Program-made: the position numbers and the translations under genes
Assembly (NCBI GenBank): GCA_036426205.1
Contig: CM071569.1
Coordinates: 1,888,354-1,952,353, forward strand
Length of the DNA: 64,000 nt
Direction: 5' to 3'
Source of the DNA: Ascaphus truei
Lineage: Eukaryota; Chordata; Amphibia; Anura; Ascaphidae
In this document: positions 20,913-32,053 of the stretch, in pieces
Numbering within the stretch: position 1 is the stretch's first letter
Layout: the number at the start of each line of letters is the position of its first letter
The notes under the pieces: generated by a model
What the model was told of the DNA's origin: nothing
The model's input: the letters and a program-made list of their open reading frames with translations, nothing else
The model's database searches: none

Positions 20913-20984
20913 GGCTCGTTGGTCTAGGGGTATGATTCTCGCTTCGGGTGCGAGAGGTCCCGGGTTCAAATCCCGGACGAGCCC
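20913..20984 (+). tRNA. tRNA-Pro (CGG)
   Basis: 72 bases fold as a complete cloverleaf. The acceptor stem is GGCTCGT with ACGAGCC (20977-20983) and discriminator C. The anticodon stem-loop is CTCGC-TTCGGGT-GCGAG with anticodon CGG. The T-arm contains GGTTCAAATCC, which doubles as the B box, and the A box lies in the D-arm. A T-run (TCTTTTTT from 20985) provides the RNA polymerase III terminator. No intron. It reads prolyl codon CCG. It faces the tRNA-Pro(AGG) gene at 21429-21500. Confidence 0.96.
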
Positions 20985-21428
20985 TCTTTTTTCCCCCCTC
21001 CCCCCTCCCCCCTCCCTCTTCTTTTTTTTTAGCTGTGGATTCATTGCAATGAATGTCATTTACGTACGTCATTTCATTGTATCTCATTTAACTGTTTAGT
21101 AAATTGGTGCATTAGTCATGAATTCCATTTTAATGTCCTTGCCTCTTACTCCAATCGTTTTATTTCCTGGATTATTCACTAAAGATTTGCAGTACATATA
21201 GCATGGCACTAACTTCTTTTTTTTTATAGCTGTTTCATTATAAAGTGACATTATTCTTACAATGTATTCTTATTTATTTTATCTATTTATATATTTATTT
21301 ATATATGCTTAATCATTTGTGTCTGTTTTTCTTTTTAATTCATACACTTCCTTTCCATATTACATTTATTTTTTCTTTTACCTCCTGTTATTTTGGCGAT
21401 ATATATATATAAAAAAAAAAAAAAAATA

Positions 21429-21500
21429 GGGCTCGTCCGGGATTTGAACCCGGGACCTCTCGCACCCTAAGCGAGAATCATACCCCTAGACCAACGAGCC
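21429..21500 (-). tRNA. tRNA-Pro (AGG)
   Basis: On the minus strand 72 bases form a cloverleaf identical to the CGG gene except in the anticodon loop (TTAGGGT, anticodon AGG, with the wobble A normally edited to inosine). Acceptor, B box and discriminator are intact. The T-run terminator is the A-run on + at 21411-21426. The pair is convergent with 444 bases between the two 3' ends; that spacer is AT-rich and holds no gene that I see. Confidence 0.96.
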
Positions 21501-21599
21501 GCTTCATACACATCATCGCTCTTTTACTGTGTGACGTGTCTGCGGATATAACTGTGCGCGGCAGGGACCTGTGTTCTGACACGAAGCCCCTCCCACTCC

Positions 21600-21890
21600 T
21601 GACATCATGGGCAGTTACTCAAACCCCCCTCCGCCCCTAAACGCTGTTGCGTCATACCCCCCGGCTGCTCTGTATTGGTCGCGCAGCCTCGACCAATGAG
21701 CGCTGTGATCTTCCCCCCGCGCGAGCCAATGGCGCGTTCGCAAGTTCCCTACGTCAAGGAGATGTGATCGACAGGAGCCCTCCCCACCAATCGTCTTCCG
21801 CTGCGTCACCAAGGCGGTTCTCGGCCCTAGCCAATGCGCAGGCGTCGTTCCTGAGGGAGAGGGTGTGAGGAGAATGCTCGCGCAGTGAGG
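21600..21890 (+). promoter_or_regulatory. CpG-island promoter of mpzl1 with five CCAAT boxes
   Basis: The 290 bases before the mpzl1 start codon are CpG-rich and have no TATA box. Five CCAAT boxes occur: reversed at 21674-21678, and forward at 21693-21697, 21726-21730, 21787-21791 and 21831-21835. This is typical of NF-Y-driven broad promoters. A TGCGCAGGCG NRF-1-like site follows the last one. The transcription start probably lies in about 21840-21885, which is inferred. Confidence 0.7.
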
Positions 21891-21948
21891 ATGGCCGCGG
21901 TTCGGTGCTGGCGGCGGTGCTGGGTGATAGTGGCGGTGTTGTGCTCGG
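21891..21948 (+). CDS. mpzl1: mpzl1 coding exon 1: signal peptide
   Basis: ATG at 21891 sits in a good context (GTGAGGATGG) inside the CpG island. The exon encodes 19 residues plus one base, 'MAAVRCWRRCWVIVAVLCS', ending at a GTGAGT donor (21949), phase 1. It is the start of the secretory signal of MPZL1 (PZR), a single-pass Ig-family cell-surface glycoprotein that binds the phosphatase SHP2 in mammals. The hydrophobic core is short. The signal cleavage region is completed by exon 2. An in-frame stop (TGA, 21867-21869) lies upstream. Confidence 0.85.
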
Positions 21949-22117
21949 GTGAGTGTATTCTCCCCCGGCGGCGGGCGGCTCCCGGCGTGTGGCCCCGTGT
22001 GATATGAGACTCCGCGCCTCGCGGGTTTCTCCCAGCGCGGCCGGGCCTCACGGGCCCCTTAATAAGATGGCGGCCTGCGGCTCCGCTTGTCTAGCTGGGT
22101 GTCAGCGCGAATACACC

Positions 22118-22340
22118 GCGCTAATACAGCGGGGCCCGCAGTCCCTGCAACTTCTGCGCTAATATAGCGGGGCCCGCAGTCCCTGCAACCTCTGCGCTGC
22201 GCTAATGCAGCGGGGCCCGCAGTCCCTGCAACCTCTGCGCTGCGCTAATGCAGCGGGGCCCGCAGTCCCTGCAACCTCTGCGCTGCGCTAATGCAGCGGG
22301 GCCCGAAGTCCCTGCAACCTCTGCACTGCCAAAGCGGGCT
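22118..22340 (+). repeat. GC-rich minisatellite, about 41-43 bp unit, five copies
   Basis: The unit 'gcgctaat(a/g)cagcggggcccgcag' followed by 'tccctgcaac(c/t)tctgcgct' recurs five times with few changes, starting about 170 bases inside intron 1 of mpzl1. Each unit carries the palindrome GGGCCC. Confidence 0.85.
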
Positions 22341-23018
22341 GCGCTAATAACACCGCGCTAATACGTATGTATGTTAGTACGTGGGTGTCCTATTTTAACT
22401 ACTACATATAACGCTAACATGTCTAGTTGTAATGTAAATGGGCGTGTCCTATTTGCCAATAGTAATGCCTTTGCTATTTATAACATATTTATATTATATA
22501 CAGTGTTGATATCTATTGAACTGTCATGTAAATGGGTGTCTTGTGTTAAGTGGCTTCTGTTGCACTGTTCGCCTATATAATTTCCTTCAGTGCTAAGCAA
22601 TGTGGTGTAGTACACCTGGCTGCTATAAAGAGGTTAATAAGTAGCTGGAATAGGGATAAATGTGTGTGTATATAATGCTCGGGGGGTGGGGGTGAGTGCC
22701 TTGATATAACTGGTTTCGGTTGCTTGTCGATGAATGCTATTTCCTCCTCGATGCTAAAAGGCCTTTTGATGGCAGGACATGTTTGTTTCCTGTTATTTAA
22801 GCTCCTTGTTCCTGGTTGTGTTTGGGGTACATGGTATATGATTGTCTTGTTGGCCCTCCAGTAGAGAAATGGTAAATACCTCCTGTTTTTGATGTACTAT
22901 TTAGGTGTATGTTGATATGAGGAAAGAAATCCTTGAGGGAGAGTTGCCCTGTGAGCTGCACGCCCTACATATAATCCCACTTTGTTTTGTTCAGTCAGTG
23001 ATCTCTCGCAATATCTCT

Positions 23019-23161
23019 CAGGGGTGGCCAACTCCAGTCCTCAAGGGCTGCCAACAGGTCAGGTTTGAAGGATAACTGATTGAGCCACCTGTGCTGAAGC
23101 AGGGATATCTCTAATATTGGCCTATTGGTGGCCGTTGAGGGCTAGAGTTGCCCACTCCCTG
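23019..23161. mobile_element. hAT-type MITE (CAGGGGTGGCCAACTCCAG family)
   Basis: Starts CAGGGGTGGCCAACTCCAGT and ends with the inverted TTGCCCACTCCCTG. The inside is a near-palindrome built on 'gccacctgtgctgaagcagggatat'. Relatives are at 24021, 53968 and 63696. A clear 8-bp target duplication is not seen here. Confidence 0.75.
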
Positions 23162-24020
23162 TATTGCATCCTTCCTTCTGATTAGATTAAGTGACGGCAA
23201 ATACACCTGAAGAGACCTGCAAGGGTTTCAAAGCTCTGTGTACACCAACATCTGGGAAAATCTAGTGTTGTAGAACAGTGTACGGTGCAAATAAGTATTA
23301 GGTGAACTGGTGCAGTGCTCAATTAGTGAAATAAAGCACTCGCAGCCTGTCTGATGCAATCGAAATAAAGCATGGATGTAGATAACTGCAAGCTTGAATC
23401 CTCACAATAAACAATGAGATGGACAGGGCATAATACAGTTTATTACAGCAACAGAACAGGGAAATGTAGGGGTTGCACTCACATGTTCCCTGTCTATTCA
23501 GCGCAATAAGTGTGATAAGGGCACAATTCAGCCTCTCTGGAAAGACAGCTACCGCCGCAGTCTGCCTCCGGTGTTCCGCTCCACTCCTCTTGTTTGGTGC
23601 TTTACGTGTCTGCGCATGCACCCCAATACGGGATCCCAGTGGAGTCAGGATGGCTGGCCGGTCTGTACGGTGTCCTCCGGGTGGCAAAACCCCTCTTTGA
23701 CAGCTGTTCACTGTCAATATTTTAAAACCATATATAGATTTATTGCAAAGTGTTAAGCTGAAAGCACCATTTGAATATCGTTCTCAATGTTTTCGAGTCA
23801 ATCTACATTATTGGATAAAATAATTCAATGTAGATTCACAGTGCAATGTATACAATCTCCAGTATTGGAGTCAATCTGCACCATAGGGCACTTCTGTTTT
23901 GAGTATCACACACTGCAGGTGTTTTGATAAAGTGATCCATTATAATAATTGAAAAGCCACCTTCACTCACTGCGTGGCCCTTGTTTTCCTTTGCAGAGCA
24001 TTAAATAGCTTTGTTTAAAC

Positions 24021-24177
24021 CAGCGATGGCCACCTCCAGTCCTCACGGGCCACCAACCGGTCAGTTTTTCAGAATATCCCTTATTCAGCACAGGTGACTC
24101 AGTTGAAGTCTGAAGCAAGGATATTCTGAAAACCTGACCGGTTGGTGGTCCTTGGTGACTGGAGGTGGCCACCCCTG
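24021..24177. mobile_element. hAT-type MITE, same family
   Basis: Begins CAGCGATGGCCACCTCCAGT and ends GGAGGTGGCCACCCCTG. The flanks GTTTAAAC and GTTAAAGT are a degraded 8-bp duplication. The element is nearly a perfect hairpin. Confidence 0.75.
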
Positions 24178-24181
24178 GTTA

Positions 24182-26640
24182 AAGTTGTAACTACTTGATT
24201 AGTACAACATTTATTTATTTATGAAAAAATTTACCAGGAAGTAATACATTGAGAGTTACCTCTTGTTTTAAAGTATGTCCTGTGCATAGAGTTTAATGAC
24301 AAATAATACATGGTTACAAATACAGTTACATAAGTGAACAGGGTATATATTATATACAAGACATTGCATGCACAGTTAAGATACTATATATTATGGGCGT
24401 ATGTAACAGTTACAGACCAGATTAAAATGTGAGACCGCTTTGCTTTTGAAAGAACTTAAACTGGTGGTGGATGTGAGAGACTCCTCCGGTAGGTTGTTCC
24501 AGTTTTGGGGTGCATGGTAAGAGGAGGAGCAGCTGGAAACTTTGTTGAGTCTTGGGACCATGAACAGTCTTTCTGAGTCAGATCTCAGATACGTGCTGCA
24601 TGTGGTAGGGGTGAGAAGTTTGTTCAGATAGATGGGTAGCTTGCCCAGAAATTATTTGAAGGCTAGACAGGAAAGGTGAACTTTGCGCCTAGACTCTAGT
24701 GATGACCAATCTAGTTCTTTGAGCCTTTCACAGTGATGTGTGTTGTAGTTGCATTGGAGAACAAAACGGCATATTGAATTGTAGAGGTTGTCAAGTTTGC
24801 TATGGTGTATTTGGGGTGCCGAGCCGTATACTATGTTTCCATAGTCGATAATTGGCATTAGCATCTGCTGTGTGATACGCTTTCTGACCAGCAGGCTTAG
24901 GGAGGATTTGTTCCTGTAAAGTACACCTAGTTTGGCATAGGTTTTGGATGTCAGGGTATCAATGTGTATCCCGAATGTTAAGTGGGAGTCAAACCTTATG
25001 CCCAGGTATTTAAAACTAGTAACAGGAGTTAGGGTGGTGTTAGCTTTGGTTCTGATCTTTAGCTCAGTCACTAGAAGCTTTAAGAATTTAGTCTTGGTCC
25101 CAAATACCATTGTTACAGTCTTGTCAGTGTTTAAAAACGGTTTGTATTGGGAAATCCAGTTATCGAGTCTCAAAAAGTCAGACTGAAGTATGTGTTCAAG
25201 GTCGGAGAGGCTATGGCTGTGTGCATATAGGATTGTGTCATCTGCATACATGTGTATTGAAGCTCCCTTACAAGCTGTGGGAAGATCATTGATGAACACT
25301 GAGAAGAGTAGGGGCCCCAGAACAGAGCCTTGCGGGACACCACAGGGGGTTGGAGTTAGAGCCTGAGATGGACACATGTTGGGATCTACCTGATGGGTAA
25401 GCTGAAACCAATTTAAAGCATGCTTCCCTATTCCAGAGCACTGGAGTTTAAGCAGGATAGCATGATCAACAGTATCAAAAGTCTTTGCAAAATCTAGGAA
25501 TACTGCACCAGTGAGTTGTCCCAGTTCCATTCCACACTGGATTTCATTGCAAACTTTTAGCAGGGTAGTTACGGTGGAGTGTTTGGGGAGAAAGCCAGAT
25601 TGGAATTGACTAGGGAAATTTGTCTTGGTATAGTAATCGCTTAATTGGGAGTGAACACATTTTTCCATGACTTTGGATAGTATTGGGAGAAGAGAGATTA
25701 GCCTGTAGTTTGAGACAGTGTTTTTGTCCCCACTTTTGAAGATTGGGACAACTTTGGCGGTTTTCCAGGTCTTGGGGATATGGCCTGCAGACAGAATAGT
25801 TGACTATGGAAGCAATTGGTTTGGCAATGGCTGGGGCACCAAGACTTACGAATCTAGATTGTAGTAAGTCGGGTCCACATTGGCTGCTTAGTTTTAATTT
25901 GAGGAGCGCTTGTGTAATCACCTACTTCCAGGATGAGATTCATGTTTGTGGTTTGGGTTGCGTTTTGCTAATAAGTTAGTAGCACACCCCACAAAGTAGT
26001 CATTGAATGCATTTGCAATGTCACTGGGATTTGTCAGACTAATATCCCCCTTAATGATATTACTTGGTTGTTGATGGTTAGAAGGCTGGAATATATTGTT
26101 GATAACCTTCCAGGAGTTAGCTGGGTTTGATGTATTCTGGAGGAGGTTGTCGAAGTAATATTGTGCTTTTCCATGCCTTGTTTGCCTTGTGCACATATTC
26201 CGCAGACATCTGTATTGATAGAGTTCCTTGGTAGTGCCAGTTACTTTGTAGCTTTTCCACAAGGCATCCCTGAACTGGTAGATTGCTATAAGGTCAGTTG
26301 TAACCCATGGATGGTGGGCCCCCCGCCCCCTTATTCTGCGTAGTGGAGCATGGGTATCACAGTTTTAAGAACTCGGATTGGAAATAGTCAAGCGCAGCAG
26401 AATCAGGGTCGGGAATTAAATCTATTCTGTGCCATGGGCAGTTGGTAAGGTCAGCCAGAAACTGTTGTGGGTTAAAGTTTCTAAATGTTCTAGTGAGGGC
26501 TTGATTGGGATGGTTTAATTTTTCTTACACAGTACACTATTGCATGGTCACTGGTCAATGGTTTGGTGATGACTACCCTGTGAATTCCTTGTCGGCTGGC
26601 ACCTTTTGGTAGCAAACGTGTTCAACCTTTACTATCTAGC
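24182..26640 (-). mobile_element. CR1/L2-group LINE, 5'-truncated, antisense in mpzl1 intron 1
   Basis: On the minus strand it holds the endonuclease C-terminal part, a linker, the reverse transcriptase, the C-terminal domain and a 3'UTR ending near 24182. The 3'UTR phrase 'tttaccaggaagtaat' recurs at about 49197-49215 as a separate fragment. Confidence 0.75.
24390..26640 (-). pseudogene. LINE ORF2 (reverse transcriptase), frameshifted
   Basis: Reading 26640 to 24390: an endonuclease end ('TSDHAIVYCV'), a linker ('RCLRNMCTRQTR', 'NPANSWKVINNIF', 'AFNDYFV'), then reverse transcriptase motifs 'FQSGFLPKHSTVTTLL', 'VFLDFAKTFDTVDH', 'GVPQGSVLGPLLFSVFIND' and catalytic 'MYADDTILYAHS'. The C-terminal 'YHAPKLWNNLPEE' block follows. 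Breaks include a stop near 25918, shifts between 25610 and 25920, and a stop at 24652. 'FAKTFD' replaces the usual 'F(D/S)KAFD' spacing, which is a small change. It is a dead copy. Confidence 0.75.
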
Positions 26641-28075
26641 TTTGTGTATGAGTTCCCATATTAGTACTGAGTACCGCATTACTGGGATCCTGTTCTTTTT
26701 GTTGCTTGTTCCAAAAGTGATTTACATTCTAGATTTTGCTGCATCAGCTCTTCTGCCAAATTCCATAAGAGTTGTAAAATAGTTATGATCAGCATCCTAT
26801 TAACTTACTTTACTAACTTCAAAGTTGCAGGCCCGAGTGATAGAGCAGCGTTTACAAGGTTCTAATTAAAATGAAAATAAAAAGATGTTTTGCTTGCCAG
26901 GAAAATGTTATGCAAAAATGTCTCCAAAATAAATCAGGAGAGTAAAAAAAAAAAAGGACAAACACCCCTCAATTTTTGATAAATTGAGCAGGATGAAAGA
27001 CAGGCCGCTGACTGGGAGAGCTCCTTCCTCTGCCGGGTTTACTCTTGTGCGATCCATCCACAGAATGTCACCCACCCCCAGCCCAACACACAAGTTTTCT
27101 CCTTCCTGCTCAACTGGTTGGCAGCAGGAAGGGGGACCTGGCTGGCGGATCCTGAAAGTAGGGTCTCCTTTTTATTTTTTATTTACTATTATTTTCTTCA
27201 CCCATCTTCTGCTGGGCTCATCCTTGCGTTCTCCGCAGAAAGGCCCCTCAAGTGCAACAGGTCAGTTCTTCCTGCTAAGCTGGTCAGTCCTGGTCTCTGA
27301 CAGAGCTGTTGGTGGGCCTGAAGAAGGGAAAATAAGGGCAGTTTATAAAGAAAAAGAGTGTTTTGTTTTAGATTGAAGTAGCTGTGTTGGTTCAGTTGCA
27401 TTAGTGTAAAAAAAACAAACAGTACTTCTGTATCAGGCGATACTTTTAGTTTGGACTAATAATTTATATTTTAGGGCAAGCTTCCAAGAGTTTTACTCTT
27501 CCACGGGTCAACTAAAACTGATTTTATAAAAGTGTTCTGGGTTTAACACGCATGTTTTGAGACAAAGTGGGACTTGGGATTGCAGTGCTTTTCAGTCATG
27601 CCTGATGTGTTGCGTGGAGTGACTCTTTGGTGTGCAGGATGGTGATAGAGGTCTGTAGCTCCATCGCTACTTATCTAGACGTTTGTGCTGCCTTCTCCTG
27701 TGTTCTCGCATCCGAAACTGGGATGGTAGGTGGCCCAGACAGATCCTCCTTCAAGGCAGCTACAGAGATCACTTGGCACCACCAGTTGTACATTGAACCA
27801 TGGTCCTCATAGGTGGGGTGCCTCTCTTGGTCATTAGGGGGCAGTTTTAAATACTGATGACTACATTTTAGAGATGGCTCTTTGATTTGGGCCAGATCTG
27901 TCAAGACTGGGATAAGTGACCAAGCAACCGTTGGGCTTAACCTATTTGGATACTCTGATACAGTAACGAACAAAATTGCTTTGTGGACTATCATAATTTA
28001 TACAATAATTTATACAAATCAACATAATTATGACACTGAAATCTACTGATATCCCATTCAAGTTCTGTACATGTA

Positions 28076-28443
28076 AGGCCTCGGTCCCGCTGCGCTCGGT
28101 GGCGCGGGCGGCCACACGCGAGTGCCCCACCAGCAGGGGAATCCTGCGGAGCCGGTCCCGGTCCCCCCTGGCTGCACAGCTTACTACACGCTGTAGCGCG
28201 TCAGCCGCTATGGGATACAAGAGAATGGTGTTCCCTAGCGTTGACGCGTCACATGGTGTGGCTGTGAGCCAATGGGGAGGGGAGGCTCAGTGTCACATGG
28301 TACGGCAGCTGCTGGAAAAGACCAATCTTTGTCTTTCCACACAGCTGCCGCGCCAGCGCTGTCGTGCGTGCGTCGGCAGTGGATACACGGTCACGGAGAC
28401 GGGTAACTTTCATTGCTGCACGTGCTTAGCATAATACAAGCCT
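28076..28443. mobile_element. GC-rich MITE-like repeat
   Basis: Flanked by TAA at the left and TTA at the right, it begins GGCCTCGGTCCCGC, like the element at 46782. It contains two CCAATGGGGAGG/CCAATCTT-type blocks and TGACGCGTCAC. The right end (ACAAGCC) does not mirror the left well. A second CpG-rich block (28447-28790), starting GGCCCAGGACATAGTGA, follows directly and resembles the left end at 31771. Confidence 0.4.
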
Positions 28444-29085
28444 TAGGCCCAGGACATAGTGAACTCAGCGTCGCTGAGCCGCGCTGAACAGATGCACAAA
28501 GCCCCTGCATCTGTAATCAGCGCGGCTATAGTTTCTCCCTCCGCATGCTTGCTGATGCGTGCGGAGGCTGAGAAACTTCCCCGAGACAAGCAAGTTTGAA
28601 ATTTGCCGCTCTGGGAAGCGGAGGAGCGGTCACGTGACCGCTCCCATCCAATGGGGCTGCAGCTGGTCCGGCATTACTACAGAGCGTGTGTGCGTGTGTG
28701 TGCGCGTCCCGGTACCATCTGATCAGCGCTGCCACCACACACACCATAAGCCTCACACCGCCTTGCCGAGCCCCTCGCGTCCGCCTCAGGTTTATGGACG
28801 GCTACTGGACTCTTCTCTTCTTGGTGATACTTTGTTCTGGCCGCCTTCGTCTCTCTGGGGCCCGCATCCTGCACTTTCTGCCTTCTGATTGGCTACTTGC
28901 TGTATGCCACAGCTCTGACTCTGCTGGCCGACAGGTGGAAACCGCACCGGAACTGACCCGAAAAAATAACTATCACTTGTTTATATTTTTAATGCTTTGG
29001 ATACTGTCCGTATTTTAATGTAAGATCAACTCTGGCTGAAAATGTTTTGGATTAAATAGTTTCAGGTAAAGATTTCTGTAAATGC

Positions 29086-29335
29086 TATTTTTGGGTGTGT
29101 GGGTGTGGGTGGGGGTGTGTGTGGGGTGTGATTATATTTATCAAAGTTGCACAATGTTAATAAATAATTTATTCTCACAAATTTTTCTTTTTTATTCATT
29201 TTTAAAATATTATATAATATACACACACACACATATACACACACACACAGGTTCCCCAGTGACACACAAACACACAGACCACTTCAAAGTGACACACTCA
29301 CACACACACTGACAGCTACCAAGTGACACACACAC
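29086..29335. repeat. TG/GTGTGG and CA microsatellites
   Basis: G/T-rich GTGTGGGTG repeats (29094-29130) and CA repeats (29220-29330) flank an AT-rich stretch. Open frames across them are repeat artefacts. Confidence 0.8.
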
Positions 29336-30644
29336 AGTGATACCCGCCTCCCAAGCGCGCTTGCTGTCTCCTCTGCCAGGACAGCAAAAAGCTCCTGGTA
29401 GAGCGAGCAGCAGCAAGCAAGAGCGAGCAGCAGCACCTAAGTGCTTACTATGTCCCAGCCCTTAGATTGTAGCATATCATTTATTTCGTTTTTTTACTTT
29501 TCTTTTTGATGCATTAGGTGGTGAGTGGGTTGAGGGGCAGAAATACAGAAAGTAAGGTGTGTGTACTGTATATACAAGGAGTACCAGGAAGTATGCAGAG
29601 TTACATTGCTTAACATTAAGAATATTCAGACATCGCAAAGATCAGCCAAATACTGTAGTGAGGTTGACATGTAAAGGGGAACACCTTCCCAATGTGTAAA
29701 TGTACACAAGGGGGAATGATGGGACTGTATTCTATAAGGATTGAGGCCTAATTATTGTTTGGGTGTAAACCCCCAAAGACTATTGTATATCAGCCAGGAT
29801 TGCCACACCTTTTGATATTTGGAACATAAATCATTGAGGAACGTTGTTAGTTTTTTGGGTTTTTTTTTCACTTCTACCAAAATGTGGTATAGTCTCCTTG
29901 TGTGAGACAGATGGGAGATCCTGTTTCAGCCAGCAGGATTTGAACACCTTTCTACACTCCATGTGTGTGATCAATTTATTGGAGTGTGTGCCTACCTTTG
30001 AAATGACTTAAGAAAACAGAACTGGTGAGTGAAAGAGAGGATCTTTCTTGTATACTTGGTCTAAAACCTGGCAGCTCTGGGACCAAACCACCACATATAT
30101 ATATTAGACTAGTTTTGTTGCCAAAAACCCATTGGACATATAGGAAAAACACAGCAGAAGATTGCACTTAACCTGTTGAGCATTAACAATCTGAATAAGA
30201 CCATATAAGCATTTTCTTTTACAGCGGTGTAAATAGCGCATTTAGGAGTGGCTTCAAAAATGTTCCAAGTCTTCAGCGTTTAAAACACAATTAAGGTCCG
30301 ATTCCCAAAGAGTCATGTGTTTGCACTGTTCTGGGGAAATAGTGAGGAAGGAGGCATTATATAACAGAAGTAAAAACTTTTTTTGGTTTAAGGTAAAGCC
30401 CTTAAAAAAAAAAAATAGTAAGATGCTGGTTTAGTTTGCGGAAAGACTGTAGCAGTTACACTTTTTCTGTTAAGCCTCCACTTAGCACTGCGCCATGTAC
30501 ATTTTCTAGCTATATATAAAACAAAAATGTATAGATACTGAATTGCATAATATTTTTAAGGTCTGGTAATATCTTTTGTTTCAGATAGAACTTTTCTCCC
30601 TGTGGTAATCAAATCGCTTAACAATTACAAAATGGTGCGCGGTA

Positions 30645-30790
30645 CACGCGCCCTGCACGGGGCCGGCGCACGGGGCCGGTACACGCGCCCTGCACGGGGC
30701 CGGTGCCCACGCCCTGCAGGGGGCCGGTGCCCGCGCCCGCGGCCGGTGCCCGCGCCCTGCAGGGGGTCGGTGCCCGCGCCCTGCACGCGC
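30645..30790 (+). repeat. GC-rich minisatellite, about 24 bp unit
   Basis: About five to six imperfect copies of 'cgcgccctgca(c/g)ggggccggt(a/g)c(a/c)c'. They contain PstI-like CTGCAG and CCGCGG blocks. It is surrounded by AT-rich intron. Confidence 0.8.
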
Positions 30791-31770
30791 TAACTGTTGA
30801 TAAACCAAAAGCGGCAAAATAACACAACATACTACTCCCATTTCTTTAGTAATCGCACGTTTGTAATGGTCAGAGCTGCTGCGTTATAAATCAGACATTT
30901 TGGTTGCATCCGTATCACTTGTGTATTTGTAGCATTCCAGCTTGTACTTGTGGTGGTTTTTTTTTTGGTTTTTTTAATGTTTAAAGAAATAAAAATAATT
31001 TTTTTAACCATTCTCGTATAGCAGTATGAGTGACAAAACGAAGCTGAAGTGGTGCTTCATTTTAAACCCTGTATCTAATTTGCTTACAAAAACACATGCG
31101 TGGGGGATATTGACGTTTTTTTACTTGAGGCAAAAACCAGGTTATTTTCATTAAATGGAATACAGAAGTGGAAAGTTTCATGGGAACATGATTGAGTGGG
31201 CAATACAATTACCATTGTTCATAAATTTTAGACTGCAAATAAAATGATAACTTGTGAACACACTCGCATGTCTCAGACAGGTCTGCATGTTAGACTGCAA
31301 CTAGAAACGTCATTTGTGTTGAATGAGACCATTTTTATCTTTAGTATTGTGACAGGCCCCTCAAACAGGAGTCTGTGGGAAGGATGAACACCTCCCACAC
31401 ACATTACCTTTCTGTGTAGGGACACTGAATTGAGAATCCGTGTATTGCTGAGTTATTGGGCAGAACCCCAGTGTACAAGTGAAATTAATGGGAAATATCA
31501 AAGCTCTAGTAACTTGAAAGCACTTGGCTATAACTGTTTCAGTGCTTTTCTGAAGAGCGGCAATAAGCGTACACATGTAGTTTAACAATAACGCAGCTCC
31601 TGAAAACCAGCAGTAAGCACTTTTCTATTCGTTCTGAGCAAATACTTTTTTGTGGAATCCTGCCAAGTCGGCACTTTATGGCAAGGCTGGTTGTGCTGGC
31701 AGTGAAGAGCTAGGGCGAATAGACCTTTTAACTTGCTGTAAAGCAAATGTGGTGAGTTTCTTGCACAGTA

Positions 31771-32053
31771 CAAGGCTGCGGACATAGTAAGTTCTCCCGA
31801 ACGGAGGCGCGCGGAGGCTGAGTGAAAGCGGGTGCTTTCCCTGGCCATGGTACACGCACCGTCTGGGGGAGTGCCAGTGACGTCACGGAGCTGGTTCGCC
31901 CTCATTGGGCGAACCGCTCACGTGACCGGCCTGTCGCGCCAAGAAATCAGTTTGAAATCAGTTCCGCACGGAAGCGATCACTGCCTTGGGCAGTTTGATT
32001 GGTCAGCGTGCACACGCCTCTGCACGGTCCGCCCGACCGTGGACGCAGCCTTG
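31771..32053. mobile_element. MITE with CAAGGCTGCG termini
   Basis: The left end CAAGGCTGCGGACATAG and the right end, read inverted as CAAGGCTGCGTCCACGG, form a terminal inverted repeat. The core carries TGACGTCACGG and 'ctggttcgccctcattgggcga', shared with 8540 and 46782. The paralogous sequence at about 47456 lacks this insertion, which confirms that it entered copy A of the duplicated mpzl1 segment. Confidence 0.7.

Noticed and set aside
20913..21500. Interpretation of the two tRNAs as tRNA-derived SINE heads
   Set aside because: Both fold perfectly, have intact A and B boxes and T-run terminators, and lack SINE bodies or tails.
22118..22340. CRISPR-like array of regular repeats
   Set aside because: Units are directly adjacent without unique spacers. 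It is a minisatellite in a vertebrate intron.
27005..27376. Frames of about 130 codons in intron 1
   Set aside because: No conserved motif, no splice context that fits the mpzl1 phases, and ordinary intron composition.
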